A DNA stretch of 64,000 nt from Humibacillus xanthopallidus (GCF_006716675.1 NZ_VFPM01000006.1:62001-126000); one strand, 5' to 3'; numbered from the stretch's first letter, positions 24,855-34,631 are shown. Program-made: numbers and translations. The notes: generated by a model from the letters alone, not told the origin.

Positions 24855-25379
24855 CTACGCGACGGCGATGTCGACGAGAAGCTCGGCGGCGAGCCGCTCG
24901 AGGTCGGCGCGGAGTGCGCTGGTGTCCGACCCCGCGGGCACGTCGACGACGACGTGCGCCTCGAAGAGCAGGCCACCGGCCATCGGCGCCTCGCGGGTTC
25001 CGGTCGTCATCGTCTCGATGGAGAGGTCGTGGTGGCTGAGCACCGTGGAGACCTCGCGGACGATGCCGGGGTGGTCGTTGCCGAGCAGGTCGATCGTCAG
25101 CTGGTCGGTGGCCGCACCTGCGCCCTGGACCTCCGCCGCGGGCTCGGCCCCGGGGTGGGCCGACACCTCGAGCAGCCCATCGAGCGTGCTGAGCGACGTC
25201 GCGAACTCCTCGGCGCGGTCCTCGGGCACGCTCACCACGACGATGCCGGCGAACTTGCCCGCCAGCTCCGCGAGCTGACTCTCCTCCCAGTTGCCACCGT
25301 GCTCGGTGACGACGTCTGCGAGGGCGCGGACGAGGCCGGAGCGGTCGTCGCCGATGACGGTGAGCACGAGTCTGGGCAC
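24855..25379 (-). CDS. ACT-domain protein, GcvR-like
   Basis: A 174-residue protein made of two ACT domains: RLVLTVIGDDRSGLVRALADVV (residues 3-24) and LTIDLLGNDHPGIVREVSTVL (near residue 95). This architecture matches GcvR-type glycine-cleavage regulatory proteins, which bind small ligands. GTG 25379 is the start. It stands alone, so the regulated pathway is not indicated by context. Confidence 0.88.
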   Translation of the reverse strand: MPRLVLTVIGDDRSGLVRALADVVTEHGGNWEESQLAELAGKFAGIVVVSVPEDRAEEFATSLSTLDGLLEVSAHPGAEPAAEVQGAGAATDQLTIDLLGNDHPGIVREVSTVLSHHDLSIETMTTGTREAPMAGGLLFEAHVVVDVPAGSDTSALRADLERLAAELLVDIAVA

Positions 25380-25444
25380 GCGCCGATCCTATCGACCGCT
25401 CGCCCGGACCGAGGTGGCAAGCACCGACACCCACAGGTCCGACG

Positions 25445-26515
25445 TCACGACGGCCGCGACCCGAGCACCTCCCAGAAATGGTCCCGCAGGAGGTAGCGCA
25501 GGTGCTCGTCCACGTCATAGACGCCGAGCCGCGCCGACAGGTCGAGCAACAGTGCCCGGTCGAGGTCGTTCGGGATGTAGGGCCGCTCCGCGAGCATGCG
25601 GCGGCGGTCGTCGGCGCTCGCGGTCACGGACCACGCGGAGATCACCCCACGGCATACCTCGTCGATGAGCTCGAGCTCGCTCGCGCTCGTGGAAGCGGTC
25701 TGACGCGACCCCGCTCCGTCGCTCGAGCTCGACCAGATCGGCCTGCTCGCCGCTGACCCCGGTCGGGCGCTGCCGCCCGTCGCATCAGCCGCACGCGCGA
25801 CCGGTCGCTGGCCGGCGAGCATCGCCGGAGTCGGGCGGGGCTCCGACCCAGCGCTCGCGGTCGCCGCCGCCTCGGAGGAGCGTGGACCCGGCAGCGGAAC
25901 CACCGTGCCGCCCTCGGCCCCCGCCGCGGCAGCCGACCCCACCGGAGCCTCCTCCGGCTGGAGCTGGCGCACGTGTACCGTGTCGTCGACGACCGAGCCG
26001 TCGAGGACGATGAGGTCGTCGGCCTCGCGGATGAGGTGCTTCGAGACAGCGTGCGGCTTGCCCGCGCGGTCCGGCACGGCCATGAGCACGACCTGGACGC
26101 CGTGGTTCTGTGCCTCCTCCACGGCCTCGCACAGGTCGTCGTCGCCGGAGACGAGATAGATGACGTCGACGACGCGGTTGCGGCCGTGCGCGGCGAGGTC
26201 GAGCCCGATCCGCAGGTCGACACCCTTCTGCTCACCCTGCGGCGAGATGCGCCCGAGCCGCAGCTTCACCCGCGGCAGCATGCCGATGGCCTCCTGGGCG
26301 CCGTCCGGCGCGCCCCCGCTGCGGCGGCCGGAGTCGTACCAGTGGACCCGCAGGAGCGGCATACCGCTGGCCTCCTCGGCGGCGGCGACGAGCCGCGCCA
26401 CGAGGTCGGGGTAGGACACGACGACCCCGCTGCGCAGGGACGTGCCCGTGACGCGCGTCGCCGACGCGGCGAGCAGGTAGCCGACGTCGACATAGAGCGC
26501 GCAGTGAGACCTCAT
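25445..26515 (-). CDS. NYN-domain (PIN-like) nuclease family protein
   Basis: A 356-residue protein. The NYN/LabA-like domain occupies about residues 1-180: CALYVDVGYLL with the first acidic residue, LRIGLDLAAHGRNRVVDVIYLVSGDDDL with the central acidic cluster, and EADDLIVLD. This is a PIN-type Mg-dependent RNase fold. A low-complexity Ala/Ser/Pro linker follows, then a C-terminal domain (LLDLSARLGVYDVDEHLRYLLRDHFWE) of LOTUS/OST-HTH-like look. ATG 26515 is preferred; GTG 26524 is possible. Long antisense readings through 30 kb on this strand are artefacts of the large forward gene. Confidence 0.88.
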   Translation of the reverse strand: MRSHCALYVDVGYLLAASATRVTGTSLRSGVVVSYPDLVARLVAAAEEASGMPLLRVHWYDSGRRSGGAPDGAQEAIGMLPRVKLRLGRISPQGEQKGVDLRIGLDLAAHGRNRVVDVIYLVSGDDDLCEAVEEAQNHGVQVVLMAVPDRAGKPHAVSKHLIREADDLIVLDGSVVDDTVHVRQLQPEEAPVGSAAAAGAEGGTVVPLPGPRSSEAAATASAGSEPRPTPAMLAGQRPVARAADATGGSARPGSAASRPIWSSSSDGAGSRQTASTSASELELIDEVCRGVISAWSVTASADDRRRMLAERPYIPNDLDRALLLDLSARLGVYDVDEHLRYLLRDHFWEVLGSRPS

Positions 26516-26716
26516 GTTCAGCACACTGTCACGGCTGGGCCGATGCCGCCCGAGGCGCCAGCGACGGCATCCTCCGAGATCCCACAGATTCCGCGCATTC
26601 CGCCACGCGCGTACCACATCTGATGCTAGGAAAGGGACATTGCGCGGTGCGTCGTCCGTGAGTTGCGACACCCACAGGGGGGAGCGCGACGGCGACAGCC
26701 GAGACCGGAGGTCGCA

Positions 26717-29700
26717 ATGTCGCGTGTCAGTGCCCTGCTCTCCCGTATCGCCGCCGCGTGCGCCGTGCTGCTCGTCGCGGCCCTCCTCGCCCCCGCCGGC
26801 TCGGCAGCCGCCGCACCCGTGGCGGGCGAGATGTCGTATGCGTGCGCGCTCAAGAGCAACGGCGTCCTGAGGGCCGTCTCCTCGCTGAGCGAGTGCAAGG
26901 GCAACGAGACCAAGGTGACGCTCAAGCCGGGCCCAGCCATCTTCTGCGTCCAGCCCTCCGGCTCCACCCGCCTCGCCACCAAGCCCAAGGACTGCAAGTC
27001 GCCGGCGACCGCGCTCACGCTGCCGCCCACGTCGGGCACCGTCTACTTCTGCGCGGCCCTGCCCTCCGGCACCCTGCGCTACGTCACGGGCCCCGGCCAG
27101 TGCCTCACCGGCGAGGTGCAGGTGCAGGTCACCCCCAACGACGCCGCGCCGAGCGTGACGTCGACGAGTCCCGCCGACGGCGCGACCCACGTCGCGACTG
27201 ACGTCAGTCCGACCGTCACCTTCAGCGAGCCCGTCACCGCGACCGTCGGCTCCTTCGCCTTCGCGTGCGACGCAACCCCCATCCCCTTCGCCGTCAGCGG
27301 GTCCGGGGGATCCACGCTGACTCTCGACCCGACCGGCTCGCTCCCGCAGGGGGCCAGCTGCACCGTCACGGTGTATGCCGCCGGGGTCACCGACGTCGAC
27401 TCGCTCGACCCGCCCGACAACATGGTCGCCAACCGCACCTTCTCGTTCGAGACCGACGCCGCGCCCAGCCTCGTCTCCTCGACGCCGGTCGACGGCGCGG
27501 TCGGGGTCGCCACCTCGACGAACATCGTCCTGACGTTCAGCGAGCCCGTCGACGTCGCGAACGGCGCCTTCTCGCTCGCCTGCGGCGGCCCGGCCCTGCC
27601 GTATACCGTCACGGGCTCGGGAACGTCGACAGTGACGGTCAACCCCGACGCCGATCTGGCACAGACCGCGACCTGCACCCTGACGGCGCCGGCCGCAGAC
27701 ATCACCGACGTCGATGCGGGCGACCCGCCGAACGCACTGACCGCCGCCGTCGACATCAGCTTCCAGACCGTCGATGCAGCCCCGACGCTCGTTTCGATCT
27801 CGCCGGCGGACGGGGCGACCCATGTCGCAACCGACGCGAACATCGTCATGACGTTCTCCGAGCCGGTCAGTGTGCCGAACGCCGGCACCTTCTCCCTCGA
27901 GTGCCCGGCCGGCTTCCCCCAGGGCTACACCGTCCTCGGGCTCAGCGGGACCACCCTGACGATCGATCCGGCAGGCCCGCTGCCCGAGGGGGAGACCTGC
28001 CGGTTCACCGGCGACGCCTCGACCATCACCGACAACGACGCGGTCGACCCTCCGGACAACCTCACGGCGAACATCGACGCGAGCTTCACCGTCGACAGCC
28101 CGCCGGCCGTCGTCTCGACCGACCCGGCTGACAACGCGACGAATGTGCCCGCGGACCAAGAGCTCACGGTCACCTTCAGCGAGCCCGTCACCGTCAGCCA
28201 GAGCTCCTTCACCCTGACCTGCGACAGCAACCCCGTGGCCTTCACCATCGGCGGCACTGACACTGCCGTCACCCTGACCCCGACGAGCGCCCTGCCGGGC
28301 ACTGCTGCGTGCCTCCTCACGGTCGTCGCCGCGCAGGTGTCGGACGCCGATGCAGGCGACCCGCCAGACACGATGACGGCCAACGTCACCGTGAGCTTCA
28401 CGACCGTCGACACCGCGCCGACCGTCGTCTCGACGAGCCCGACCAACGGCGCGACCGACGTGGCCAGCGGCGCCACCATCACCGTAACCTTCAGCGAGCC
28501 GGTGACAGCGGACGCCGGCGCGTTCAGCCTCGAGTGCCCCGTCGCCACGACGACGGCCTTCGCGCTCAGCGGGTCGGGCACAGACTGGACGCTCACCCCC
28601 GACGCCAAGCTGCCCGCCGCCGTCCTCTGCACCCTCACCATCGACGGCAGCAAGATCCACGACACCGACACGGTCGACCCGCCCGATGAGATGGTCGCGG
28701 ACGTCACGGTGGAGTTCACCGTGGCCGCCAACAGCGCGCCGACCGACCTCGCGCTCTCCGCAGCGACGGTGGCCGAGAACCAGCCGTCCGGCACCGCCGT
28801 CGGCACATTCTCGAGCACCGACCCCGACCCGGGCGACACCTTCACCTACACCTTGGACGCCGGCCCCGGTGACACCGACAACGGGTCGTTCACCATCGTC
28901 GGCGACAAGCTGCGCACCGCGGCGAGCTTCGACTTCGAGGCCAAGGCCTCCTACTCGATCAACGTGCGCACGACCGACTCTGCCGGCAACGTCTTCGAGA
29001 AGTCCTTCGTCATCACCGTGACGGACGTCAACGAGGCGCCGACCGACATCAGCCTCAGCAACGCGACGGTCGCCGAGAACGAACCTGCCGCAACGGTCGT
29101 CGGATCCCTCACCGCCACCGACCCCGACGCGGGCCAGAGCCACACCTTCACCGTCGTCACGACTGGATGCGGCGGCACGTACGCCGACGGCAGCAGCTTT
29201 ACGGTCACCGGAGGATCGCTCGTCACCTCGGCCCCTCTCGACTACGAGGCGAAGTCGTCCTACACCGTGTGCGTGCGGGTCACCGATAGCGGCACTCCCG
29301 GCCTGACCTTCGACGAGCTCTTCACGATCACCGTGACCAACGTCAACGAGGCCCCGGTCGTCGGCGGTGACAGCTACTCCGGCGCCATCGGCAACACCCT
29401 GGCGCTGCGCGGCGTGACCGCGACCGGCCCCAGCACGACCCTGACCGGCGCCCTGCCGCTCGCCAACGACACCGACCCCGAAGGTGACACGATCAGCGTC
29501 GTCGCCGGCACCCTCGCGACGACCGGCGGCGGCAGCGTCACGATCAACGCCAACGGCACCTTCAGCTACCTCCCCGGCGTCGGTGACGTCGGCCAGACCG
29601 ACACCGTCACCTACACGGTCACCGACGGTCTGCTGACCTCCACCGGGACGATGAGCATCGCGATCGGCAACGATCGGGTGTGGTGGGTCAACGCCGCCGC

Positions 29701-31843
29701 CCCGGCGGGTGGCGACGGTCGCTCCACGGCTCCGCTCACCACGCTGACGACGCTCAACGGCGCCGGCGGATCGGGCGATGTCGACGGTCCCGGCGACTAC
29801 CTCTTCGTCTACGCCGCGGCGGGGTCGTATGCCGGTGGGCTGGCTCTCGAGGCCAACCAGCGTCTCCACGGCCAGCGTCACGGGCTGACCGTGGGGGGCA
29901 CGGTCCTCGTGCCCGCCGGCGCCACCGCCCCGACGATCACCAACGCCGCGGGCAACGGGGTCACCCTCGCCAACGGCGTCGACGTGCAGGGCGTCACGGT
30001 GTCGGGCGCGTCGGCCGACGGCATCCACGGCGACAACGTCACGACCGCCACCATCGGCAGCGCCGTCACCGTCAGCGGCAGTGGCGCCGACGGTATCGAC
30101 CTCACGGGTGCGGCCACCGGCAGCATCGGCGTCGCCGCCACCGTCACGGGCAGCACGGCCCGCTCGGTCAACGTCAGCAACCGCTCCGGTGGGACGACCT
30201 CCTTCACCGGCCCGATCAGCGGAACCGGCATCAACCTCGCGTCCAACACCGGGGCGACGGTCACCTTCAGCGCCGCGCTGACGATCTCGTCCGGCGGCAC
30301 GAGCGCCTTCAGCGCCACGGGCGGCGGCACGGTCACCGCCTCCGACACGACGTCGACGCTGACGAGCACGACCGGATCGACCCTCGTCGTCGAGAACACG
30401 ACGATCGGCGGGGCCGGCCTGAAGTTCCGCTCGATCAGCGCGAACGGCGCGGCGAACGGCATACGGCTCAACACCACCGGCAGCTCCGGTGGGCTGAGCG
30501 TGCTCGGTGGTGGCAACACGTCGCTTGGCGGCAACGCGAGCGGCGGAACGATCCAGAACACCACCGGCCCCGGGGTCTCCCTCACGAGCACGTCCTCGGT
30601 CAGCCTCAACAACCTCACGGTGAGCAACACTCCTGGCGCGTCGGGCATCAAGGGCACCGGCGTCGCCGGCTTCTCCTTCACCTACGGCACGGTCACGGGC
30701 AGCGGCTCAGCCGGGGGCGGTGCCGCCGGCGCGGTCGCGTCCAACATCGCCTTCGACGGCACCGGTGACGGGATATCCAACGTCAGCGGCGCTGTGACGG
30801 TGAGCAACTCGGTGCTCACGAGCGGCTACAACCACGGCCTGACGATCTACAACAACTCCGGGGTCATCTCCACCCTCACGGTGACGGGCAACACGATCAC
30901 CAGCGCAGCCACCGCGGCTGGCTCGATCGGCAGCGGGGTGCTCGTCCAGGAGTTCGGCTCCGCCGGCACCGGTGCGACGATCACCACCGGCTCGATCTCG
31001 AGCAACTCGATCACGGGCTTCCCGAACGGCAGTGGCATCCGCCTGACCGGTGGCAACCCGACCTCCCTCGCGGCTCCCGTCTCGCAGATCGGCACGTCCG
31101 GCAGCCACTTCGCCATCACCGGCAACCTCGTTCACGGCTTCAGCACGTCGGTGCTCATGTCGACCGAGGCGATCATCGTGCTGGCCCAGGGCCGCGGCAC
31201 GAGCTACATCGACGTCACCAACAACGGCACGGTCGCGAACCCCGTCGGCCTGACCCAGGGCGACGGCATCTCCGTCAACGCCACGTGGCAGCACAACCTC
31301 ACGTCCGCGATCACCGGCAACGTCATCGCGCCGGGCACCGGAGGCGTCGTCACCAACCGCGGCATCACGGGTGGCGCTGCAGCCGGCGGCATCCCCGGCG
31401 GCACCGGTGACACGGCGGTGCTCAACGCCACGATCAGCAACAACACGGTGAGCCAGACGAGGGGCAACGGCATCTACTTCGTCGCTCGCGAGAGCAGCAC
31501 GCTCCGCACGACGGTGCAGAACAACTCGGTCGCGGCCCCGACCCTCATCGGTGCCGGCATCCGGTTCGACTCCGGCACGCCTGCCCCCAACAGCGTCAAC
31601 GCCACGCTGTGCGCCCTGATCAGCGGCAACACGACGGCTGGGTTCTCGCCCAACCCGGGCATCGCGCTCCGCAAGGAGGGCACCGTCTCCAACGTCAACA
31701 CCTTCGGGATCTTCGGCCTCAGCCCGTCGCCGACGACCACGGCGCTCGAGACGACGAGCTACGTCGCCACCCAGAACCCCGCCAGCAGCGGAGGCGCGCT
31801 GCTCGTCTCGGCCCAGACCGGTTTCACCGCCTGCACGCCCTGA
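26717..31843 (+). CDS. 1708-residue secreted Ig-like / cadherin / beta-helix surface protein
   Basis: ATG 26717 follows GGAGG and a signal peptide (LLVAALLAPAGSAAAAP). Domains in order: three short Cys-paired repeats at about 38-135 (YACALKSNGVLRAV, IFCVQPSGSTRLAT, YFCAALPSGTLRYV); five Big_5/SbsA-type Ig repeats of about 105 residues at 144-670, each with xPADGAT...TFSEPV; two cadherin-like repeats at 673-880 (APTDLALSAATVAENQ, APTDISLSNATVAENE) ending in TVTDVNEAP; a third cadherin-like domain at 880-985; and a right-handed parallel beta-helix to the end. The whole is Thr/Gly/Asn-rich and lacks LPxTG or a C-terminal membrane helix, so it is shed or held by another protein. A role in adhesion or matrix is inferred. 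It is probably co-transcribed with the three collar genes. Confidence 0.9.
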   Translation: MSRVSALLSRIAAACAVLLVAALLAPAGSAAAAPVAGEMSYACALKSNGVLRAVSSLSECKGNETKVTLKPGPAIFCVQPSGSTRLATKPKDCKSPATALTLPPTSGTVYFCAALPSGTLRYVTGPGQCLTGEVQVQVTPNDAAPSVTSTSPADGATHVATDVSPTVTFSEPVTATVGSFAFACDATPIPFAVSGSGGSTLTLDPTGSLPQGASCTVTVYAAGVTDVDSLDPPDNMVANRTFSFETDAAPSLVSSTPVDGAVGVATSTNIVLTFSEPVDVANGAFSLACGGPALPYTVTGSGTSTVTVNPDADLAQTATCTLTAPAADITDVDAGDPPNALTAAVDISFQTVDAAPTLVSISPADGATHVATDANIVMTFSEPVSVPNAGTFSLECPAGFPQGYTVLGLSGTTLTIDPAGPLPEGETCRFTGDASTITDNDAVDPPDNLTANIDASFTVDSPPAVVSTDPADNATNVPADQELTVTFSEPVTVSQSSFTLTCDSNPVAFTIGGTDTAVTLTPTSALPGTAACLLTVVAAQVSDADAGDPPDTMTANVTVSFTTVDTAPTVVSTSPTNGATDVASGATITVTFSEPVTADAGAFSLECPVATTTAFALSGSGTDWTLTPDAKLPAAVLCTLTIDGSKIHDTDTVDPPDEMVADVTVEFTVAANSAPTDLALSAATVAENQPSGTAVGTFSSTDPDPGDTFTYTLDAGPGDTDNGSFTIVGDKLRTAASFDFEAKASYSINVRTTDSAGNVFEKSFVITVTDVNEAPTDISLSNATVAENEPAATVVGSLTATDPDAGQSHTFTVVTTGCGGTYADGSSFTVTGGSLVTSAPLDYEAKSSYTVCVRVTDSGTPGLTFDELFTITVTNVNEAPVVGGDSYSGAIGNTLALRGVTATGPSTTLTGALPLANDTDPEGDTISVVAGTLATTGGGSVTINANGTFSYLPGVGDVGQTDTVTYTVTDGLLTSTGTMSIAIGNDRVWWVNAAAPAGGDGRSTAPLTTLTTLNGAGGSGDVDGPGDYLFVYAAAGSYAGGLALEANQRLHGQRHGLTVGGTVLVPAGATAPTITNAAGNGVTLANGVDVQGVTVSGASADGIHGDNVTTATIGSAVTVSGSGADGIDLTGAATGSIGVAATVTGSTARSVNVSNRSGGTTSFTGPISGTGINLASNTGATVTFSAALTISSGGTSAFSATGGGTVTASDTTSTLTSTTGSTLVVENTTIGGAGLKFRSISANGAANGIRLNTTGSSGGLSVLGGGNTSLGGNASGGTIQNTTGPGVSLTSTSSVSLNNLTVSNTPGASGIKGTGVAGFSFTYGTVTGSGSAGGGAAGAVASNIAFDGTGDGISNVSGAVTVSNSVLTSGYNHGLTIYNNSGVISTLTVTGNTITSAATAAGSIGSGVLVQEFGSAGTGATITTGSISSNSITGFPNGSGIRLTGGNPTSLAAPVSQIGTSGSHFAITGNLVHGFSTSVLMSTEAIIVLAQGRGTSYIDVTNNGTVANPVGLTQGDGISVNATWQHNLTSAITGNVIAPGTGGVVTNRGITGGAAAGGIPGGTGDTAVLNATISNNTVSQTRGNGIYFVARESSTLRTTVQNNSVAAPTLIGAGIRFDSGTPAPNSVNATLCALISGNTTAGFSPNPGIALRKEGTVSNVNTFGIFGLSPSPTTTALETTSYVATQNPASSGGALLVSAQTGFTACTP

Positions 31844-31862
31844 CCGACCAAAGGAGCACGTC

Positions 31863-32369
31863 ATGACTGAACCGTTCCTCGCAGAGATCCGGCTCATGAG
31901 CTTCCAGTTCGCCCCCAAGGGCTGGGCGCTGTGCAACGGGCAGCTGCTGCCGATCAACCAGAACCAAGCGCTCTTCGCACTGCTCGGCACGACCTACGGC
32001 GGCAACGGCCAGACCACCTTCGCCCTGCCCAACCTCCAGGGGCGCGTCCCGCTCCACCGCGGGAACGGGCACACCCAGGGCGAGGTGCAGGGGGAGCAGA
32101 CGCACACCCTGTCGGTCGCCGAGACACCCGGCCACACGCATACCGTGACCGGCACGAGCACGCAGGCCACGACGCCCGTGCCGGGCAACACCGTCACTCT
32201 GGGCACGAGCGTCGGGGCCGCGGCCTACCAGGTGCCCGAGGGCTTTGTCGCGATGAGCAACGGGTCGATCTCACCCTCCGGTGGGAGTCAGCCGCACCCG
32301 AACATGCAGCCCTACCTCACGCTGAGCTTCTGCATCGCCCTCCAGGGCATCTTCCCGTCGCAGAACTGA
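31863..32369 (+). CDS. Phage-tail-collar (MdpB-like) protein 1
   Basis: A 168-residue protein with an N-terminal collar domain, FLAEIRLMSFQFAPKGWALC and then LLPINQNQALFALLGTTYGG and FALPNLQGRVPLH. The C-terminal part ends in QPHPNMQPYLTLSFCIALQG, the family signature. AAGGAG precedes ATG 31863, 20 bases after the giant protein stop. Microcystin-dependent-protein-like collar proteins are found outside phages in many bacteria, often in tandem, but their role is unknown. There is no signal peptide. Confidence 0.93.
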   Translation: MTEPFLAEIRLMSFQFAPKGWALCNGQLLPINQNQALFALLGTTYGGNGQTTFALPNLQGRVPLHRGNGHTQGEVQGEQTHTLSVAETPGHTHTVTGTSTQATTPVPGNTVTLGTSVGAAAYQVPEGFVAMSNGSISPSGGSQPHPNMQPYLTLSFCIALQGIFPSQN

Positions 32370-32421
32370 CCCATCCCCGCACCGACCCACAGACCGAGCA
32401 CGACCCTCTGAAGGAGGCGAC

Positions 32422-32934
32422 ATGTCACAGCCGTACGTCGGCGAGATCCGAATGTTCGGAGGCAACTTCGCGCCATCGGGCTGGATGTTCTGCGAGGGGC
32501 AGCTCATGCCCATCTCCGAGAACGAGACGCTCTTCAACCTCATCGGCACGACCTACGGGGGGGACGGCCAGTCCACCTTCGCCCTGCCCGACCTGCGCGG
32601 CCGGGCGCCCCTGCACCAGGGTGGCGGCTTCGTCCTCGCGCAGACCGGTGGCACCGAGACGGTCACCCTGACGACGGGCCAGATGCCGGCCCACACCCAC
32701 GGCGTGCTCGGCAGTGCCGCAGGCGCGGCGGGCACGAGCGCGGCGGGCAACATCCCCGGCGCGATGGCGGGTGTCACGACCTACGCCTACGGCAGCGACC
32801 AGCCGACGACCCCTCTCGCGCCCGGCACCATCGGGCCCGCGGCGGGGGGCAACCAGCCCCACGACAACATGCAGCCCTACCTCTGCATCAGCTTCATCAT
32901 CTCGCTCTTCGGCATCTTCCCTTCCCAGACCTGA
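32422..32934 (+). CDS. Phage-tail-collar (MdpB-like) protein 2
   Basis: A 170-residue paralogue of the preceding gene product. It starts YVGEIRMFGGNFAPSGWMFC and keeps LMPISENETLFNLIGTTYGG and FALPDLRGRAPLHQG. The central part is more variable and Ala/Gly-rich; the end reads QPHDNMQPYLCISFIISLFG. GAAGGAGG lies upstream of ATG 32422. The three collar genes probably arose by duplication and may form a hetero-oligomer. Confidence 0.93.
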   Translation: MSQPYVGEIRMFGGNFAPSGWMFCEGQLMPISENETLFNLIGTTYGGDGQSTFALPDLRGRAPLHQGGGFVLAQTGGTETVTLTTGQMPAHTHGVLGSAAGAAGTSAAGNIPGAMAGVTTYAYGSDQPTTPLAPGTIGPAAGGNQPHDNMQPYLCISFIISLFGIFPSQT

Positions 32935-32943
32935 GGAGCCATC

Positions 32944-33462
32944 ATGACCGACCCCTTCGTCGCCGAGATCCGCATCTTCGGCTTCAACTTCGCCCCCAAG
33001 GGCTGGGCCTTCTGCGACGGCCAGCTCATGCCGATCTCGCAGAACACCGCCCTCTTCTCCCTCCTCGGCACGACCTACGGAGGAGACGGCAAGTCCACCT
33101 TCGCGCTGCCGAACCTCCAGGGCAGCGTGCCGCTCCACCCCGGTCAGGGGCCCGGCCTGTCGCTCTACGACCTCGGGCAGACCGGTGGCTCCGAGACGGT
33201 CACGCTGCTCCAGAGCGAGGTGCCGTCGCACACCCACGATCTCAACGCGTCGGCTTCGGAGGCCGTCGCGACCTCTCCGGAGGGGCAGCTCTTCGCCGCG
33301 GGGCAGGGGGTCGCGGAGTTCGCGCCACCGGGGTCTGCGGTGACACTCGCGCCGCAGATGGTCACGCCCGTCGGCGGCAACCAGCCCCACAACAACATCC
33401 AGCCGTCGCTCACCCTGAGCTTCTGCATCGCGTTGCAGGGCGTCTTCCCGCCGCGCTCCTGA
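32944..33462 (+). CDS. Phage-tail-collar (MdpB-like) protein 3
   Basis: A 172-residue paralogue, nine bases after gene 2 (GAGGAG ribosome site). It has FVAEIRIFGFNFAPKGWAFC, LMPISQNTALFSLLGTTYGG and the ending QPHNNIQPSLTLSFCIALQG. Length and C-terminal motif place it closest to gene 1. Tight spacing shows a single transcript for all three. Confidence 0.93.
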   Translation: MTDPFVAEIRIFGFNFAPKGWAFCDGQLMPISQNTALFSLLGTTYGGDGKSTFALPNLQGSVPLHPGQGPGLSLYDLGQTGGSETVTLLQSEVPSHTHDLNASASEAVATSPEGQLFAAGQGVAEFAPPGSAVTLAPQMVTPVGGNQPHNNIQPSLTLSFCIALQGVFPPRS

Positions 33463-33469
33463 CCGCCGT

Positions 33470-33982
33470 ATGCCGCCCGCCCCACGTGCCGTGCCAGCGT
33501 CGGTGACGCTTCGTCCCGTCACCGACGACGACCGCGAGTTCCTCTGTGCCGTGTACCGATCCACCCGGGAGCCGGAGCTCGCGATGGTGCCGTGGGACGA
33601 GGCGACGAAGGACGCTTTCGTCGCGCAGCAGTTCACGGCCCAGGACCGATCCTGGGCGGCGCAACGTCCGGACACGGTGCGCGAGGTGGTGGTCATCGAC
33701 GGGGTTCCGGCTGGGCGGCTCTACGTCGACCGCACGGCCGACGAGATCCGCGTCGTCGACATCACCCTCCTGCCCGAGCACCGGGGGACGGGCGTGGGGG
33801 AGGCGCTGCTCCGACCGATCCTCGACGAGGGCGACCGTGATGGGTTGCCCGTGACGATCCACGTCGAGCGACACAACCCGGCACTGCGGCTCTACGGCCG
33901 GCTCGGCTTCGAGGTCGTCGACGACCTCGGCGTCTACCTCTTCCTCCGGCGACCGAGCGGTCAGGCGAAGACGGCCTCGTAG
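33470..33982 (+). CDS. GNAT-family acetyltransferase
   Basis: A 170-residue N-acetyltransferase with the acetyl-CoA loop LPEHRGTGVGEALLRPIL (R/Q-x-x-G-x-G/A) and the C-terminal strand HNPALRLYGRLGFEVV. ATG 33470 is eight bases after the third collar gene and lies inside a GTATGCCG word, with no ribosome site of its own; GTG 33491 or 33503 are alternatives. Its last 22 bases overlap the convergent DUF6916-like gene. GNAT genes are often found beside tandem collar genes, so it may modify one of those proteins, but this is inference. Confidence 0.87.
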   Translation: MPPAPRAVPASVTLRPVTDDDREFLCAVYRSTREPELAMVPWDEATKDAFVAQQFTAQDRSWAAQRPDTVREVVVIDGVPAGRLYVDRTADEIRVVDITLLPEHRGTGVGEALLRPILDEGDRDGLPVTIHVERHNPALRLYGRLGFEVVDDLGVYLFLRRPSGQAKTAS

Positions 33983-34260
33983 CGCTGCCGCCCGTCGACA
34001 CCCGGCCCGATGGGCACGAGGAAAAGGTCGAGCCCGCCCAGCGACTCGTGGTCGAGCCGCAGGATCCTTTGTCGCACAGGGGGATTCGGCCCGCCGGCGA
34101 AGGTGAGCGTGAACTGCTCGCGCGTCGGGCCGCCCGCCCCACGGCATACGTCGACGAGGGTGAGCCTGAAGTCGTCGCCCGCGGGCATGCTTGCGGTGAA
34201 AGGGGTCTCGAGGTGCGGCGTGAAGTCGGCTGCGGCTGCGGTGGCGAGGTCGAGGGTCAC
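33961..34260 (-). CDS. DUF6916-like small protein
   Basis: A 99-residue protein with the pattern FRLTLVDVCRG, FTLTFAGGPNPPVRQRIL and LDHESLGGLDLFLVPIGPGVDGRQRYEAVF, which I recall as DUF6916, a family linked to collar-protein loci. There is no signal peptide. The start overlaps the stop of the upstream Tat-exported gene (ATGA), so the two are coupled. It is on the opposite strand from the collar genes and overlaps the GNAT gene end. Confidence 0.75.
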   Translation of the reverse strand: MTLDLATAAAADFTPHLETPFTASMPAGDDFRLTLVDVCRGAGGPTREQFTLTFAGGPNPPVRQRILRLDHESLGGLDLFLVPIGPGVDGRQRYEAVFA

Positions 34261-34631
34261 AGTCGGTTCACCACGGCCGTCCAGGTGGTGCCGTTGGATC
34301 CGGGCACGAGGTGCAGCGTCGTGGCCGCGAAGCCGGCCCGGCTCAGGCTCACGGTGCTCTCACGACCCGCGGCCGCCGAGGTGAGGCGCAGCGCGTAGCG
34401 GCGGTCGGAGCCAGGCGAGCCGGGCAGGTCGTCGACGGCGGCCAGGCGCACCGACCACGTCGACGTCGAGGACTTCGCGCTGAACGTGCTGCCGACGTAG
34501 GGGGTCCACCGCGACCTGCTGAGCGGGTCGGTCGGCGCCTTCGCCGCGAGCGCGGTGCCCGACGGCAGGGCAACCGCTGCGACGCTGACGGGGACGCTCT
34601 GCAGCACCCGACGACGACTGATGACGACCAT
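34257..34631 (-). CDS. Tat-exported DUF6916-related protein
   Basis: A 124-residue protein beginning with a Tat-type signal (SRRRVLQSVPVSVAAVALPSG) and cleavage near ALAA. The mature part has LSRSRWTPYVGSTFSAKS and WSVRLAAVDDLPGSPG followed by RYALRL, a small beta domain similar in size and style to the adjacent DUF6916-like protein. ATG 34631 or GTG 34637 are both possible (AAGGGA and GGCGGG upstream). The pair forms one operon; one partner is exported and the other cytoplasmic. Function unknown. Confidence 0.7.
   Translation of the reverse strand: MVVISRRRVLQSVPVSVAAVALPSGTALAAKAPTDPLSRSRWTPYVGSTFSAKSSTSTWSVRLAAVDDLPGSPGSDRRYALRLTSAAAGRESTVSLSRAGFAATTLHLVPGSNGTTWTAVVNRL

Noticed and set aside
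25445..30028. 1527-residue open frame on the reverse strand
   Set aside because: Beyond 26515 it is a shadow of the forward Ig/cadherin gene (low-complexity Arg/Gly/Val/Asp text); only the NYN part at the end is real.
31863..33462. Prophage remnant suggested by three tail-collar genes
   Set aside because: No capsid, portal, terminase, integrase or lysis gene nearby; tandem MdpB-like proteins occur outside phages.
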